From: Larix sibirica
Lineage: Eukaryota > Streptophyta > Pinopsida > Pinales > Pinaceae
Assembly: GCA_004151065.3 (NCBI GenBank)
Contig: NWUY0300062575.1
Coordinates: forward strand, 1-22,007
Reading direction: 5' to 3'
Length of the DNA: 22,007 nucleotides
In this document: one piece after another, positions 1 to 9,413 of the stretch
Numbering within the stretch: position 1 is the first letter of the stretch
How the letters are laid out: every line of letters starts with the position of its first letter
The notes under the pieces: generated by a model
What the model was told of the DNA's origin: nothing
The model's input: the letters and a program-made list of their open reading frames with translations, nothing else
Database searches by the model: none
Made by a program: the position numbers and the translations under genes

Positions 1-1450
1 TCAAGGTTGATGTTATGGTTGATCATTTGATGACAATGTTATAAGTTATAACTACTAGATGATTGATGTTATATGTGTACTAAATGGTTGATGCTTTAAT
101 GATCATTATTAATCTAGTAGTTAAATCTATGTTTTCATGTTTTCTTCAACTAATTTGACATTCCGCATGTTTTTCTTGAATATATATGTATCGAAATATA
201 TTATATAAAAATTGCTCTTGGAATGCTTTGCTTTTGGAAGCTTTTGAAAATTGGGCTTCACACTCCCACTTCCCACTTCCGGTTTCCACTTCTTGCTCCC
301 AACAACCTTGGGTCTGTCAGAAGGCATCAAAGAAGGTGATATATTTTTTTAGGTTTATATTGGAGCCACCTTTGAAAGCATTGTTTCTAGCGGACATGGC
401 ATATGATCTGCATGGCAGCAAGGAAGGATGATTGTTGGAGCATGTAGATTGGCCTTTGGAGAGGCATGCTGTAGTACATGGAGTTGATTTGTGGCTTGAT
501 GATCAGCTGCCATATGCACACGCTGGAGCTGATGACTATATCAGTCCCTATCCAACATTGTATAGAGTAGGCATGTGGTGGCACACACCAACCTTGGTGT
601 TTTCTTCTACCTTAGAGGCTGACCTTAGTTTTCAACCATGTAGTGACAAAGACTCGAGCTTATGCTTGTAGGATGCTTGACATAGCCTTGTTTTGGCTCG
701 TTGCCAAACACAAAGGGAGATCTCATGTTTTTAATGAGATGACACGGTGGTTGCTTTGGCTTTTTGATTCACTTAGCATTTGCATCTTCCTATTGTAGAG
801 TAGGGTAGGGAGAACAAGGTCTATGTTCCTGGGCAGCAGGTTTCATTTATACGTTTTCTTTGGCACTAGGGGTTGATGCCTTTATTTGTAGCGCTCCCCA
901 AGAATGAGTATTTAGAAGAACATTCTCAAGTCTTTTGTAATGAATTGGGATTGAAGACATTTCTCCTATACGATGGGGATGCGAAGTTTTTGATCCATCC
1001 CGTCACTGACATCCAACCCTTTAATTCACCTTGCAAGTATAATAGAGACTTTGGAGTTCTCTTGTGCCCTACCAGGGATTGTAGTCCCCATATGGAGCTA
1101 ATTGTTACCCCTTGAAAATGCATGGTTCACGGGCCTCTCTTATCTCACCTACATCGCAGAAGACCCTTGGAGTTTGATGGCAGTTATAGGTTATGGGAGA
1201 CACTTGGAGGTCATGCACCTTGTTTTAGCTTGCTTGAGTGCTTCTCATCATTTGAGGCAAGGACAAAGGTTTGGAGGATCATAAATGGAGGGTTTTCTAG
1301 GACCACATTGATGGATGATAGGAGCAATAAGAAGATGAACACCCTACTTTAGGAGATGTCTTGGGCATGGTTTATGGTGAGATAAACGTCAAACACAGCC
1401 TAAGGCATTGAATGCCCTACCTTATTTGGCTTCCAAAGCATGACGATAAG
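1..1450. other. Non-coding stretch with two weak reading frames
   Basis: No gene is recognised. On the + strand one frame stays open from about 186 to 671, broken by a single TGA at 429-431. A second open stretch runs 873-1115 and appears to hand over to another frame at about 1122-1352. The encoded residues look moderately protein-like but match no family I know, and codon openness alone is weak evidence. They could be relics of a retroelement gag or of an old host gene. The first 120 bases are AT-rich with loosely repeated ttgatgtta-like words. Confidence 0.3.
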
Positions 1451-2460
1451 CAAAAGTATTAATGTGCATCAAAGGTTGAACACCTTCTTTAAGGAGGTGG
1501 CTAAATCATGTTGAACATAGGAGAAAATCCTAATGGAGGAGTTTTCACATATTTGGAGGCATATTTCACCTTTTTTGTGTAAGGGAACATTGTTCAAAGC
1601 CTTTTCTACATATTTGGAGGCAAATGCTTTGCATGAGGAGATGCCATGTAGCATTGATGGCATGATCAAACACCAAAGGGAAGATCTTTTTGCTTATGAA
1701 GGTTTAAAGTGGCAATATGGACCCGTTTTTTGCATTCAAAGGCAAAATGAGTAAAATGTCCCACGTGGAGGAGCCCCAAAGCATGACATGTGGCAACGAA
1801 ATAAGCTAAAGAGGAACACCCTAGGTTAGAATGATGACATGTGGCAATGGACGTGTCTATGTGGTCAAAGGAGACCTTTTTGTTGAGGAGCATTCCACTT
1901 CTAAGGTGGAAATAATTATATTTTGGATTGCTTGATCATAAATCTACCCTACAAAGAGGGACATCCTCCTCAAAGGGGCATTTAAAGCATGCTTATTGTC
2001 ATTATGGGGCATTTCACAAGGATTGAGGTGTGAGTCACATATTTGGAGGAGCAAGGAGGAAGTGGACGCATGCCATATAGTGATTTAGTCAAACCCTAAA
2101 AGCACTCTAAAGAGGCACACCCTGCTTCTATGGATTCCAACTCCCATTTATTATTGTTTAAAACTTTTATGAATTAGGGTTTGATATGTAGGATATAAAT
2201 AGACAAGAGTTTCTTAGTTGAAGATCTTTTGGGGGGGAGAAGTTGAGGAACAAGGTCAATATGAGGTTTTCCATCTGTCTTTTTCTCTTTCATCGATGAT
2301 TAGGTTTATGTAATGATTGCCATTGTTTTTGCTGCTGAAATAATCTTTGAAGAGGGTAGTCTTGTTCCAATAAGAGGACTTTAGGGTTTAGGTGAAACCC
2401 TCCCTAACTCTTGATGTAACCTTGGATAATTGAAGGAATTTGCTACTGTAATTTTCTGGT
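1450..2460 (+). repeat. LTR-like U3/R promoter repeat, + orientation
   Basis: This stretch has the look of a plant LTR U3. It contains short repeated words (catatttggagg at about 1548, 1609 and 2038; gacatgtggcaa at about 1786 and 1837), followed by a TATA-like box and a G-run/T-rich leader. The catatttggaggca word recurs on the opposite strand at about 10274-10290 and 10415-10429, which ties this region to the minus-strand repeat near 9.2-10.5 kb. I could not define 5'-TG/CA-3' ends, a primer-binding site or a target duplication. The LTR label is inference from composition and promoter layout; a solo or fragmentary LTR is the likeliest form. Confidence 0.4.
2194..2202 (+). promoter_or_regulatory. 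TATA-like box of the + LTR-like repeat
   Basis: The sequence tataaatag sits in an AT-rich context just before a purine-rich stretch (agacaagag) and a run of seven G at about 2230. Its place at the downstream edge of the U3-like repeat matches where an LTR promoter would lie. Functionality is not shown. Confidence 0.35.
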
Positions 2461-3233
2461 CAGGGCTTTTCACTCCATGTATGAGGGTTGTTTTAGCTAA
2501 GGAAGAAGATGAAGTGTGGCATGTTATGGGTCTCTTAATATTGAAGTTAAATCATATTGAAGTATTGATGTATTGTTGGCTGTTCATTCTATAAGAAGTC
2601 TATCCTACCTTGTCTATTTCATTTGTAATTTCATATGTGGCTATTTTTTTAATTGTTCATGGTTGCATGTTATTACCTTGCTGTAATTTCAAGGTTGTGA
2701 TGGTTGCATCTTGTTTAAGTTTTCTCACTTATTCTTGCATAATATTAAAATATGGTTTGGACTAATTCTGGCACATCGGTGAATGGGTTAATTACATCTC
2801 CATAATATTTAAGGCCTCTTTTTCTTAGGTCTTGATTCCATCACCTAATTGGATAGGCATTGGACTTGGTCCACCATCCCTTTTATTTTAAATAACATCG
2901 TAAACATTATTTTCTAGGGTTTACCCACTTGTGCCGGAAAGTAACCGGCCTAGAAATTGAGAATAGTTTTTGAGCAACCGTGGAAGCTAACAATTGTGAT
3001 ATATCCAGAACCATACATTTATCATTTATCAATATATTTCTTGCTTTGCTACTGTAAAAAGTCTTTTCCATTGTAGTGGTTATAAACCTAATGTCTCCAA
3101 AGCTCAAATTGGTCTTATTTTGATATCCATAGAAGTATTACAGAAGTTCGTTGCAGCACATATTAAAAACTTAAGTGATGAAACTTGAGATGGAAATTTT
3201 AAAGACCTTTGACAATTCTGTGTCTCTCTGCAG
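2460..3233 (+). other. Probable intron or upstream flank of the methyltransferase-like exon
   Basis: No exon or RNA gene was recognised here. The stretch is T-rich and ends in a polypyrimidine tract plus cag (3231-3233), which is a good 3' splice site, so its right end is best read as the last intron of the gene whose terminal exon follows. No upstream exon ending in a G that would complete the split glycine codon could be picked out in the window. The intron may therefore extend leftward through the LTR-like repeat, as long conifer introns often do, or the exon may be an isolated fragment. Confidence 0.4.
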
Positions 3234-3448
3234 GTGCAAGATTGATTATCAGTGACACTCAAGGCAGGGATCAGTTAAGGGTACACAAGAAAAATAATCC
3301 AGATGTTATAACTGGTGATTTGCCTGACCAAGTGGAATTGGAAAAGGTTTTACGGAGATATCCTTTACAGCTTATTAGCTTTAGTGATGAGGCTGGCTTC
3401 TATCTTGCTGTTTTGAAGGTTTGTGAAGATGAAAATTCCAAAACATGA
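3234..3448 (+). CDS. 3'-terminal exon of a SAM-dependent methyltransferase-like protein (partial)
   Basis: The frame encodes about 71 residues and is the only convincing host coding exon here. It starts directly after the acceptor tctctctgcag, with the first glycine codon split across the junction (phase 1), and ends at TGA 3446-3448. Key visible blocks are GARLIIS, TQGRDQLR, PDVITGDLPDQ, LEKVL and DEAGFYLAVLK. These resemble the C-terminal strands of class I SAM-dependent methyltransferases of the plant/cyanobacterial type, where a '(P)G-(G/A)-R-L-V-I-S-H-x-x-G-R' strand is followed by 'LPD', and 'DEPxFYLAVL' closes the fold. The SAM-binding motif I would lie in upstream exons that are not visible. 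Substrate is unknown. The exon has no internal stop, which favours a live gene, but a retained gene fragment cannot be excluded. Family assignment is from memory of motif patterns. Confidence 0.55.
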
Positions 3449-3640
3449 CTAAATGGAACCTTTTCTGCAGAAATGGTGTTTTTGTTTATGAATAGAAAGG
3501 ACTTTAAGACATGATCTGATGATTTTGTATAGGCTCAGTATGGTAGGTCTGGATTTCCCAATCGAATAGGATTTGCAAGTGTTGTACTTGGTCCCTTGTC
3601 TTTGTAATTGGAACTTATCAATAACTCAATTAAGAACTTA
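3449..3640 (+). other. Probable 3' UTR of the methyltransferase-like gene
   Basis: After the TGA the sequence is AT-rich without an open frame. No canonical AATAAA is seen close by, only weaker words such as atcaataact near 3615. Plant polyadenylation signals are loose, so the 3' end cannot be fixed from sequence alone. Confidence 0.3.
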
Positions 3641-3728
3641 AGCACTTTGGGGCAGAAAAGTATTATTGCTTGTGATTTTCTTTTAGTGTCTTTTGTCAAA
3701 ACTTGAAGCAAAGTGCAAATGATTGGCT

Positions 3729-3769
3729 ATAAGCCTTTTGACATGCTATAATAAGCCTTTCGACATGCT
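3729..3769. repeat. Short tandem duplication, about 19 bp x 2
   Basis: ataagccttttgacatgct (from 3729) is repeated as ataagcctttcgacatgct (from 3751), differing by one base and separated by three bases. It is a small local duplication with no coding context. Confidence 0.7.
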
Positions 3770-4143
3770 GAGAGAAGTGATTGAAAACATGGTTTCACCA
3801 CACATGCTGCCCCTCTTCCTGCATAAGCATAAGATCCAAGGAGTTTTTAACAAAATAACTTTCAGAATGTTTCAATGAACTGTCAGAACAAACCAACAAC
3901 GATTTACTGCACAAAGATGTTCATGACAAATAAGAGATGTAGAAAATGTCCTAAAAATCAAGCGGATAGTAGGATAAGTCTGATAGCTGAATATTGATAA
4001 AGAAAATTTACATTAGATCATGCAGCAACCAGAAATGCTCTTGGAAGTAATTTTGCCAGATAAAAACTAACTATTGAAGTCTACCAAACAACAAGGTTAT
4101 GATACATTATTAAATAGCTTTTTAGAATTGCGCCAAGAGGTGC

Positions 4144-4318
4144 ATTCTACAACCCAGGTAGGGGGGTTGGGTAACATGGGTAATGCTGACTTCATCATAC
4201 GTTCACTAAAGATAGAGTTGAATATTATTCTACAGCCCAGGTAGGAGAGATGTGTAATGCGTGTAATGATGATGACATCATACGTCAGCTAAATATAGAG
4301 TTGAAAACTTGAATATTA
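4144..4318. repeat. Imperfect tandem duplication, period about 83 bp
   Basis: A unit beginning attctacaacccaggtagg (4144) restarts as attctacagcccaggtagg (4227). Both units continue through related words (gtaatg, catcatacgt, atagagttga, gaatatta) in the same order. The two units differ by small indels and substitutions. The second also holds the near-palindrome tgatgacatcatacgtca. There is no coding potential. Confidence 0.65.
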
Positions 4319-4319
4319 T

Positions 4320-5865
4320 AAAAGAAATAATAATACTTATAAACCAATATTACATGTGGAAAAGTTGAAGGTTGGTCTGGATAAAAAGTTGGAAGAGAAT
4401 TGAAGATTCATTTTGCAATTTTCCTTTGAGATTTTGCAAATTGGTTTATAGTTATTGTGGTGTAACATAACTTTTCCTATTGCAAATTTTCTTACCATCA
4501 TAAAAATTGTAATTAAAAGAAATTTGAAGATGAGCGAACAGTTCATGTTAACTGTAATAGTTTGTAGAATTCAAAATGAATGCAGAGTTAAGGCGATTGA
4601 CACTGCCTTATTTCAGTTTCTAAATGACAAAACATAGAAAGTGAAAGTCATTATATGTTTATGCAAAAATTTAATCTGCATGAAATCATTAAAAAAATTA
4701 AGATACGTGATCAAGAATCAAACCAAGATGTGCATATAAACTAATCATAGAAGCATAAATTATAGTCTGTAAGATGAACAAGCAGATAACCATATCCCAA
4801 TAGAAACTACTAGGATGTTGAACCCATCAAAACAGATTCTCGTTGTTCATCCAAACCAACACTGCATGCAGAAAGAGGCATGGCATTCTAAGTAGAAAAA
4901 TAGGAGTGCAAAATTCTTGGCATGAGCGCTAAACATGGAGCATCCAAGATGCTCCATGGCCACATGACAGAGCTCTAGTAAGGAACATTTTCACAGGATG
5001 CAAGGCAGCGGAGACAAGATGCATGAAGGGATATGCCTGCTACGAATTTTTAGGTCTATGGTTGGATAAGTGATTACTATGACAAGCTTTGTCCAAACTA
5101 CAAGGACCCATAACATAGATTTTGCAAGGGTTACATTTATATTTACCCGAGCTAACCACCGCTGTTGGATAGAGCTGAATGGAATAAGGCAATGATGCAT
5201 GAATTAGAGTATGGAGGGTAATTTCTTGGGGGAGAGAACTCTAAGGAAGGACACATGGCTGAGGGGGATTGAGTTTTTTGACACATAGAAAGAGGTCTCT
5301 TCCTCGGGAAACCACATACAATATTTGTATATATGATATCAATGATGGCAGATACATGGCATCTGTATAGTTAAAGTGACTTGTGCCATGGTCATCCCTT
5401 TTGAGCGGATGGATCAAACCAATAAAAAATGCCAATTCTTTGAGTTCCCTTTTTAGGAACGTGGGTCAAAAGGGGTACGGTGGAAACAACTCAATGCCAT
5501 GATGTACCTAGATACTAAGGGTGATACCCCTCACTTCATGTCATGACCTTAAAGTGCTGCCAAACCAACCCTGCACCTTAGGACAATCAACACGCTACAT
5601 ATTCAACATGTGGGGATCAGTGCATCATATCAAAGCGTGCCATGTTGCTCCATGTATCAAATACATTAATTCCAAAAGAGAATCCCATTGTAAATTACAA
5701 TGTATGAAAATTTCAACGTCTAATAACAAGGCACCAAGTTAAATCAAATTATAACATTTGCGAGTCAACGCTCTTAAATACCAACGTATGAACCAAATGA
5801 TGCGGAGCTTATGCTATATGGCATTTTTTCAAAATTCCAAAACTGCTCTTGAAGCTCAACATAAT
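4320..5865. other. AT-rich non-coding stretch
   Basis: No gene, RNA gene or recognisable mobile-element protein was found. Open frames here are short and match nothing. The only structure noted is the perfect hairpin at 4934-4958. Confidence 0.5.
4934..4958. repeat. Perfect 11-bp inverted repeat with 3-nt loop
   Basis: CATGGAGCATC, then CAA, then GATGCTCCATG: the arms (4934-4944 and 4948-4958) are exact reverse complements. No T-run follows and no gene adjoins. The role is unknown. It could be a chance palindrome, a relic of a small inverted-repeat element, or a short stem in a transcript. Confidence 0.8.
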
Positions 5866-5955
5866 TTCATTATTAGAAACAAGCTAGCTATACTGGTGGT
5901 AGAAGCATTAGAATATACCGTTCATTATTAGAAACATGCTAGCTATACCGTTCTC
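5866..5955. repeat. Partial direct duplication, period 65 bp
   Basis: The word ttcattattagaaaca followed by gctagctatac occurs at 5866 and again at 5931 with one or two substitutions. The second copy stops soon after. This looks like a local slippage or short duplication event in non-coding DNA. Confidence 0.6.
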
Positions 5956-6463
5956 CACAATGAATAACATCGCCTATCTCGTAACATTATCTCTCAGATT
6001 CTCTCATTATTATTTTATCATGATATTATAGCCATTTTGAACCTTGGTGCTTGTGAAGACGGAGACAGAAGGATGGATACATGAATGGCAGCTGTGACCT
6101 GTTGGAGACTACAGGGACAAAAGAAAATTTGTATTTACTGAGAAGAGAGAGGAGTACAGAGCCAGTGAAAGGAAAATATACAGCGGGATGTCCAAAAATA
6201 ATTTCCATAAGTTTTATTTTTTGTTCGTCATCACAAAAGGAGTTTGAATAATTTTTATTTCGTAGAGTTCAGAACTTAGGAAATAAAGGATAGAGAGAAA
6301 GAATAACAATATTTTTGAAGGAAGTAGCTCATCTGGAATGTGATCCATTATGAGAAAAAATGGTATGGTTTAGAACTATGACCCTGACCAGCAGAGAACT
6401 CATGGGAGGAGTAGCTTGTGATCCTTGACAATATGCAGAGAAAGACACGAAGCGGCCATTGTA
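5956..6463. other. Non-coding flank left of the SINE
   Basis: No supported gene or RNA feature. The sequence is AT-rich and its small open frames are not protein-like. Confidence 0.45.
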
Positions 6464-6652
6464 TCCCTATGAAATATTGTTTTTTATTTTGTTTGCTAGT
6501 TTGTCCGTGACTTGCGAGACTAGCTTGTAGTCTAAGAAGCCGTGACCTAGGGGCTTCTAAGCTGTCAAAATCACCTGGGGATCGCACTTGTCCTGGGCCA
6601 CACCAGCCCTTAACATGGCTGGATTTTAAGTGTCTCCTTCCAGCTACCTTGC

Positions 6653-6665
6653 GGGTTTCAAACTC
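6653..6665 (-). promoter_or_regulatory. B box of the SINE internal pol III promoter
   Basis: On the minus strand it reads agtttgaaaccc, similar to the tRNA T-arm B box (GGTTCGANNCC) with a T for C change at the central position. It is downstream of the A box in the expected order. Confidence 0.6.
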
Positions 6666-6696
6666 GAGTCGCCATACAGAACGAGGCCTGTTGAAA

Positions 6697-6708
6697 CCAA
6701 CCGTGCTA
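6697..6708 (-). promoter_or_regulatory. A box of the SINE internal pol III promoter
   Basis: On the minus strand it reads TAGCACGGTTGG, near the usual tRNA D-arm TAGCTCAGTTGG. It begins about 12 bp from the 5' end of the insert, as in tRNA-headed SINEs. Confidence 0.65.
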
Positions 6709-6738
6709 GCAGGATTTGACTCCCTATGAAATATTGTT

Positions 6739-8249
6739 GATCTGCATTGAAATAACTATTTGAATTTGCAATTATATCCTTGAACCAGTGAATTAAAATC
6801 TCAAATCCGCAAGTAAACTTTACAGATCTGAAATGAACGGTCTCAAACAGTGAATGTAACCTTGAAATCAGCAAAGAAAACTTTTTAAAATATGCAACTG
6901 TTATGTATGATGTTTTGATGACTTGTGCACACATAGCTGGGCAAATATAGGAGGCAAAAGAAGATAATGAAGAAGACACCAAACTGCTGAAGGGGGAGAC
7001 TCCCAACAATAGCTGGTGCAGAAAGAAAATCAACAAATCTTATTGAATACAATATCTCGGATATTAAGTTGACGACTCAAGAAGGTGCTAAGAAATAAGC
7101 AAAGTTTTACAACCACAAGACCTGAGAATCAAGTAACCAAATCAGCTAACTATTATATTAAACAGAGCTGTTATGTTTCCACATGGTTTAGCCAGCCAAA
7201 TAACTAAGGCTTTTGATTACTAGTAACTTCAGGGGATGTACCTAGATCACAACATTGATTCCTCTCTTAACGTAGCTTCATGGAGAAGAAATCTACAATG
7301 ATATAAAGCAAAGGATTGACTCTCTAGCTCCTTTATTTCAGTGCTCTAACTGTGAACAGTGAACCTGAGATGAAGAAAGTAGATAGGACTGAAGAACACC
7401 ACTGGAATGTGTTGAGAACCAATGAACCAATACCTCATATGCCTGGCTGAAGGACCCTCTATAATGAATATATGCTCTTTGAATACTGAATATGTGCACA
7501 CTTATTAGCAGTTTCGGTTCACCTAGGATGGGTCCTTTCGCGATCTATCATTATCCACCTTGATCCCCACCAAAACAATTGACCACATGCCTCCGAACCA
7601 CATGAACTTGACGAAAATACCAGCAATGATACGTTGAATATGATGAGCGCTCGCTTCGAATAAACCATGCCAATCTAAACCAATGCAGCACCCCCTTCCT
7701 ATTTTATTTAGTTTCTAAATTAAGTGCAAGAACAATTGCCAAACGTAGCATAAAAGACACTGCCCTCCTTGCCTTATTCATTCACTTAATTTGACTATAA
7801 AATAGAGAGATATTTGCGTAAATTTAGCCTTATTCTAAAACAAGAAATACAGGTTGTCCTCCCCCAAAATATCATCATGCAAACCTTATACCCTTCATAG
7901 GTACTCTTTTATCTTGATAAAAATAGCAGCAAACTCGTATAAAAAATTCAGCACCTCCTTTCATGGATGATCCATGCTCTTAAACAAGAGAAAGGAGTGC
8001 CTTCTTCTTGATCCAATTCCGAGTCCTCATACTAAATTAGGTATGTTACAGCTTAAATTAACACTTAAGCGGAAAAGTCTTGAGCCATGAGTGCTACCCC
8101 TAGATGCAACTACAAGGGAGGCACAATTGTCACCTTAGTGCACTACTCTCACTTTTGACCTGCTTTTAAAGGTCAAGGGGGGCTTCCTTAAGATTGATTG
8201 ATTTCAGTTTAATTCCTTAAGTGAATGAAAGTTTGGATGGATAATTTTA
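6739..8249. other. AT-rich non-coding stretch
   Basis: No coding or RNA gene is supported. The small open frames end quickly and carry no family signature. Confidence 0.45.
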
Positions 8250-8361
8250 ATTGCAGATTTAATTAATTCAATTTAAGTGATTGTCAAAATTAAATGTAAG
8301 AGTGTATTGCAGATTTAATTAATTCAATTTAAGTGATTGTCAGAATTAAATGTAAAAGTGT
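8250..8361. repeat. 56-bp tandem duplication, two copies
   Basis: The unit starting attgcagatttaattaattc spans 8250-8305 and repeats immediately at 8306-8361. Only two substitutions separate the units (caaaatt to cagaatt, and gtaag to gtaaa). The near identity points to a recent slippage-type duplication in AT-rich DNA. Confidence 0.9.
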
Positions 8362-9240
8362 AGAAATAAAGACACCTGAAGAAATGAAGAAATGAAATAA
8401 AACTTAGCTTTAAATGAATTTCAATAAAATGTGAGCAAGATTCCACTTGAGGCTTCTTAGTCTTTACAAATTTGGAAATTCAATGATAAACCGTAAAAAA
8501 AAAATTCCAGAATTTAAAGTGATCGTAATCACTGCCTAAATCTGTTCTAGATGAATTATTTCAATGCTTAGGGTTGATGTAAATCTAGTTATGGAATACA
8601 GAAATAAAAATACAGATTTACAGTGAATTTAAAGTTTAATTACCTGATAAAAATGATTAACTTTTTCAGCACTATTTGGGCCTAGTTTAATTTGGTTTGA
8701 GGGTTATAAAATGAGAAGTTTCAGAATTTTAAACTAGCTAAATGAAAGCTTAAAATGATGTGCACATTGTTCTAAACCCGAGGCATGAAAAACTTGAAAT
8801 CTGAAAATGAAATTACAACAATGCAAATAGATTTCAATAAACAACACCGAAAATAAATGGGATTTTTTTTGAGTTTTTTGGGTGCTGGTTGATAGGAAAG
8901 ACTAGTGCTTTTAATCTTGGGCAAATGGGGTCATGAGAAGAGATCTCAATGGGCTATTTATCAGAGTTTATAGGGCTGAAATCACTGAGTACACATGCCA
9001 AGGGCACTCTAGAATTTTGGACTTTGATGCAAAAATTCTTCAAGAAAGGCTTTCCCTGTGAGATTACACCTTTGGCTAGCAACCTAAGGATGCAATGAAA
9101 GATTGGTGCTGCAATCACTCTTAAAGGATGCAAACTACAAGCAATCTACCAATTACTAAATCATATATGAAAAGAATGAGTGTTTCATTTACTTTCTTAC
9201 AAGCAATAAATTTTACTATTCATTGAACTAAATCAGGGCC
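8362..9240. other. AT-rich non-coding stretch
   Basis: Rich in aaat/tttaa words. No open frame, RNA gene or element terminus was recognised. Confidence 0.45.
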
Positions 9241-9363
9241 AGCCTTTGCATTGAAGAGGGTTTGAAAATCACATCCAAGCTTGATCTAGCAAAACATTTG
9301 CGTCATATTGTAATATAGGTCTCCACATACATCCAATAGCTTTAGACAAAAGGAAATCAATCT

Positions 9364-9370
9364 CTTTATT
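9364..9370 (-). promoter_or_regulatory. Polyadenylation-signal-like AATAAAG in the LTR-like repeat
   Basis: The minus-strand word aataaag sits roughly 40 bases downstream of the TATA-like box, which fits the R region of an LTR. Confidence 0.4.
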
Positions 9371-9407
9371 ATCCAACCAACAACAATTACAAATCAGAGG
9401 GGAGCCT

Positions 9408-9413
9408 CTTATA
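9408..9413 (-). promoter_or_regulatory. TATA-like box of the minus LTR-like repeat
   Basis: The minus strand reads ctctataagaggctcccc, with TATAAG as core. The same arrangement, ctctataaaag...ggctcctcc, occurs at 17.67 kb, which supports a shared promoter. Confidence 0.5.

Larger units (their letters stand above)
6464..6738 (-). mobile_element. tRNA-derived SINE with 18-bp target-site duplication
   Basis: An insert of about 239 bp (6482-6720) lies between two identical copies of tccctatgaaatattgtt (6464-6481 and 6721-6738). Read on the minus strand from 6720, it begins with a tRNA-like head. An A-box-like TAGCACGGTTGG sits at 6697-6708, close to the tRNA consensus TRGCNNARYNGG. A B-box-like agtttgaaaccc (about 6653-6665) lies some 45 bp further on, matching GWTCRANNC-type boxes with one change. 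The element ends in an A-rich tail (caaaataaaaaa) next to the left duplication. This is the standard SINE arrangement: RNA polymerase III internal promoter, tRNA-unrelated body, A-rich 3' end, flanking duplication. It encodes no protein and would depend on LINE machinery supplied in trans. The exact duplications indicate a fairly young insertion. I do not recognise the named family. Confidence 0.8.

Noticed and set aside
6348-6587. 79-codon minus-strand open frame
   Set aside because: It crosses the other SINE junction (the tail side) and shows no family signature.
6650-6720. Possible free-standing tRNA gene
   Set aside because: A and B boxes are present, but no complete cloverleaf with anticodon and acceptor stem can be drawn, and the flanking duplication and A-rich tail show it is a SINE head.
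6644-7036. 130-codon minus-strand open frame
   Set aside because: It runs from unique flank into the tRNA-like head of the SINE across the insertion junction, so it cannot be an old gene; residues are low-complexity S/L/F.
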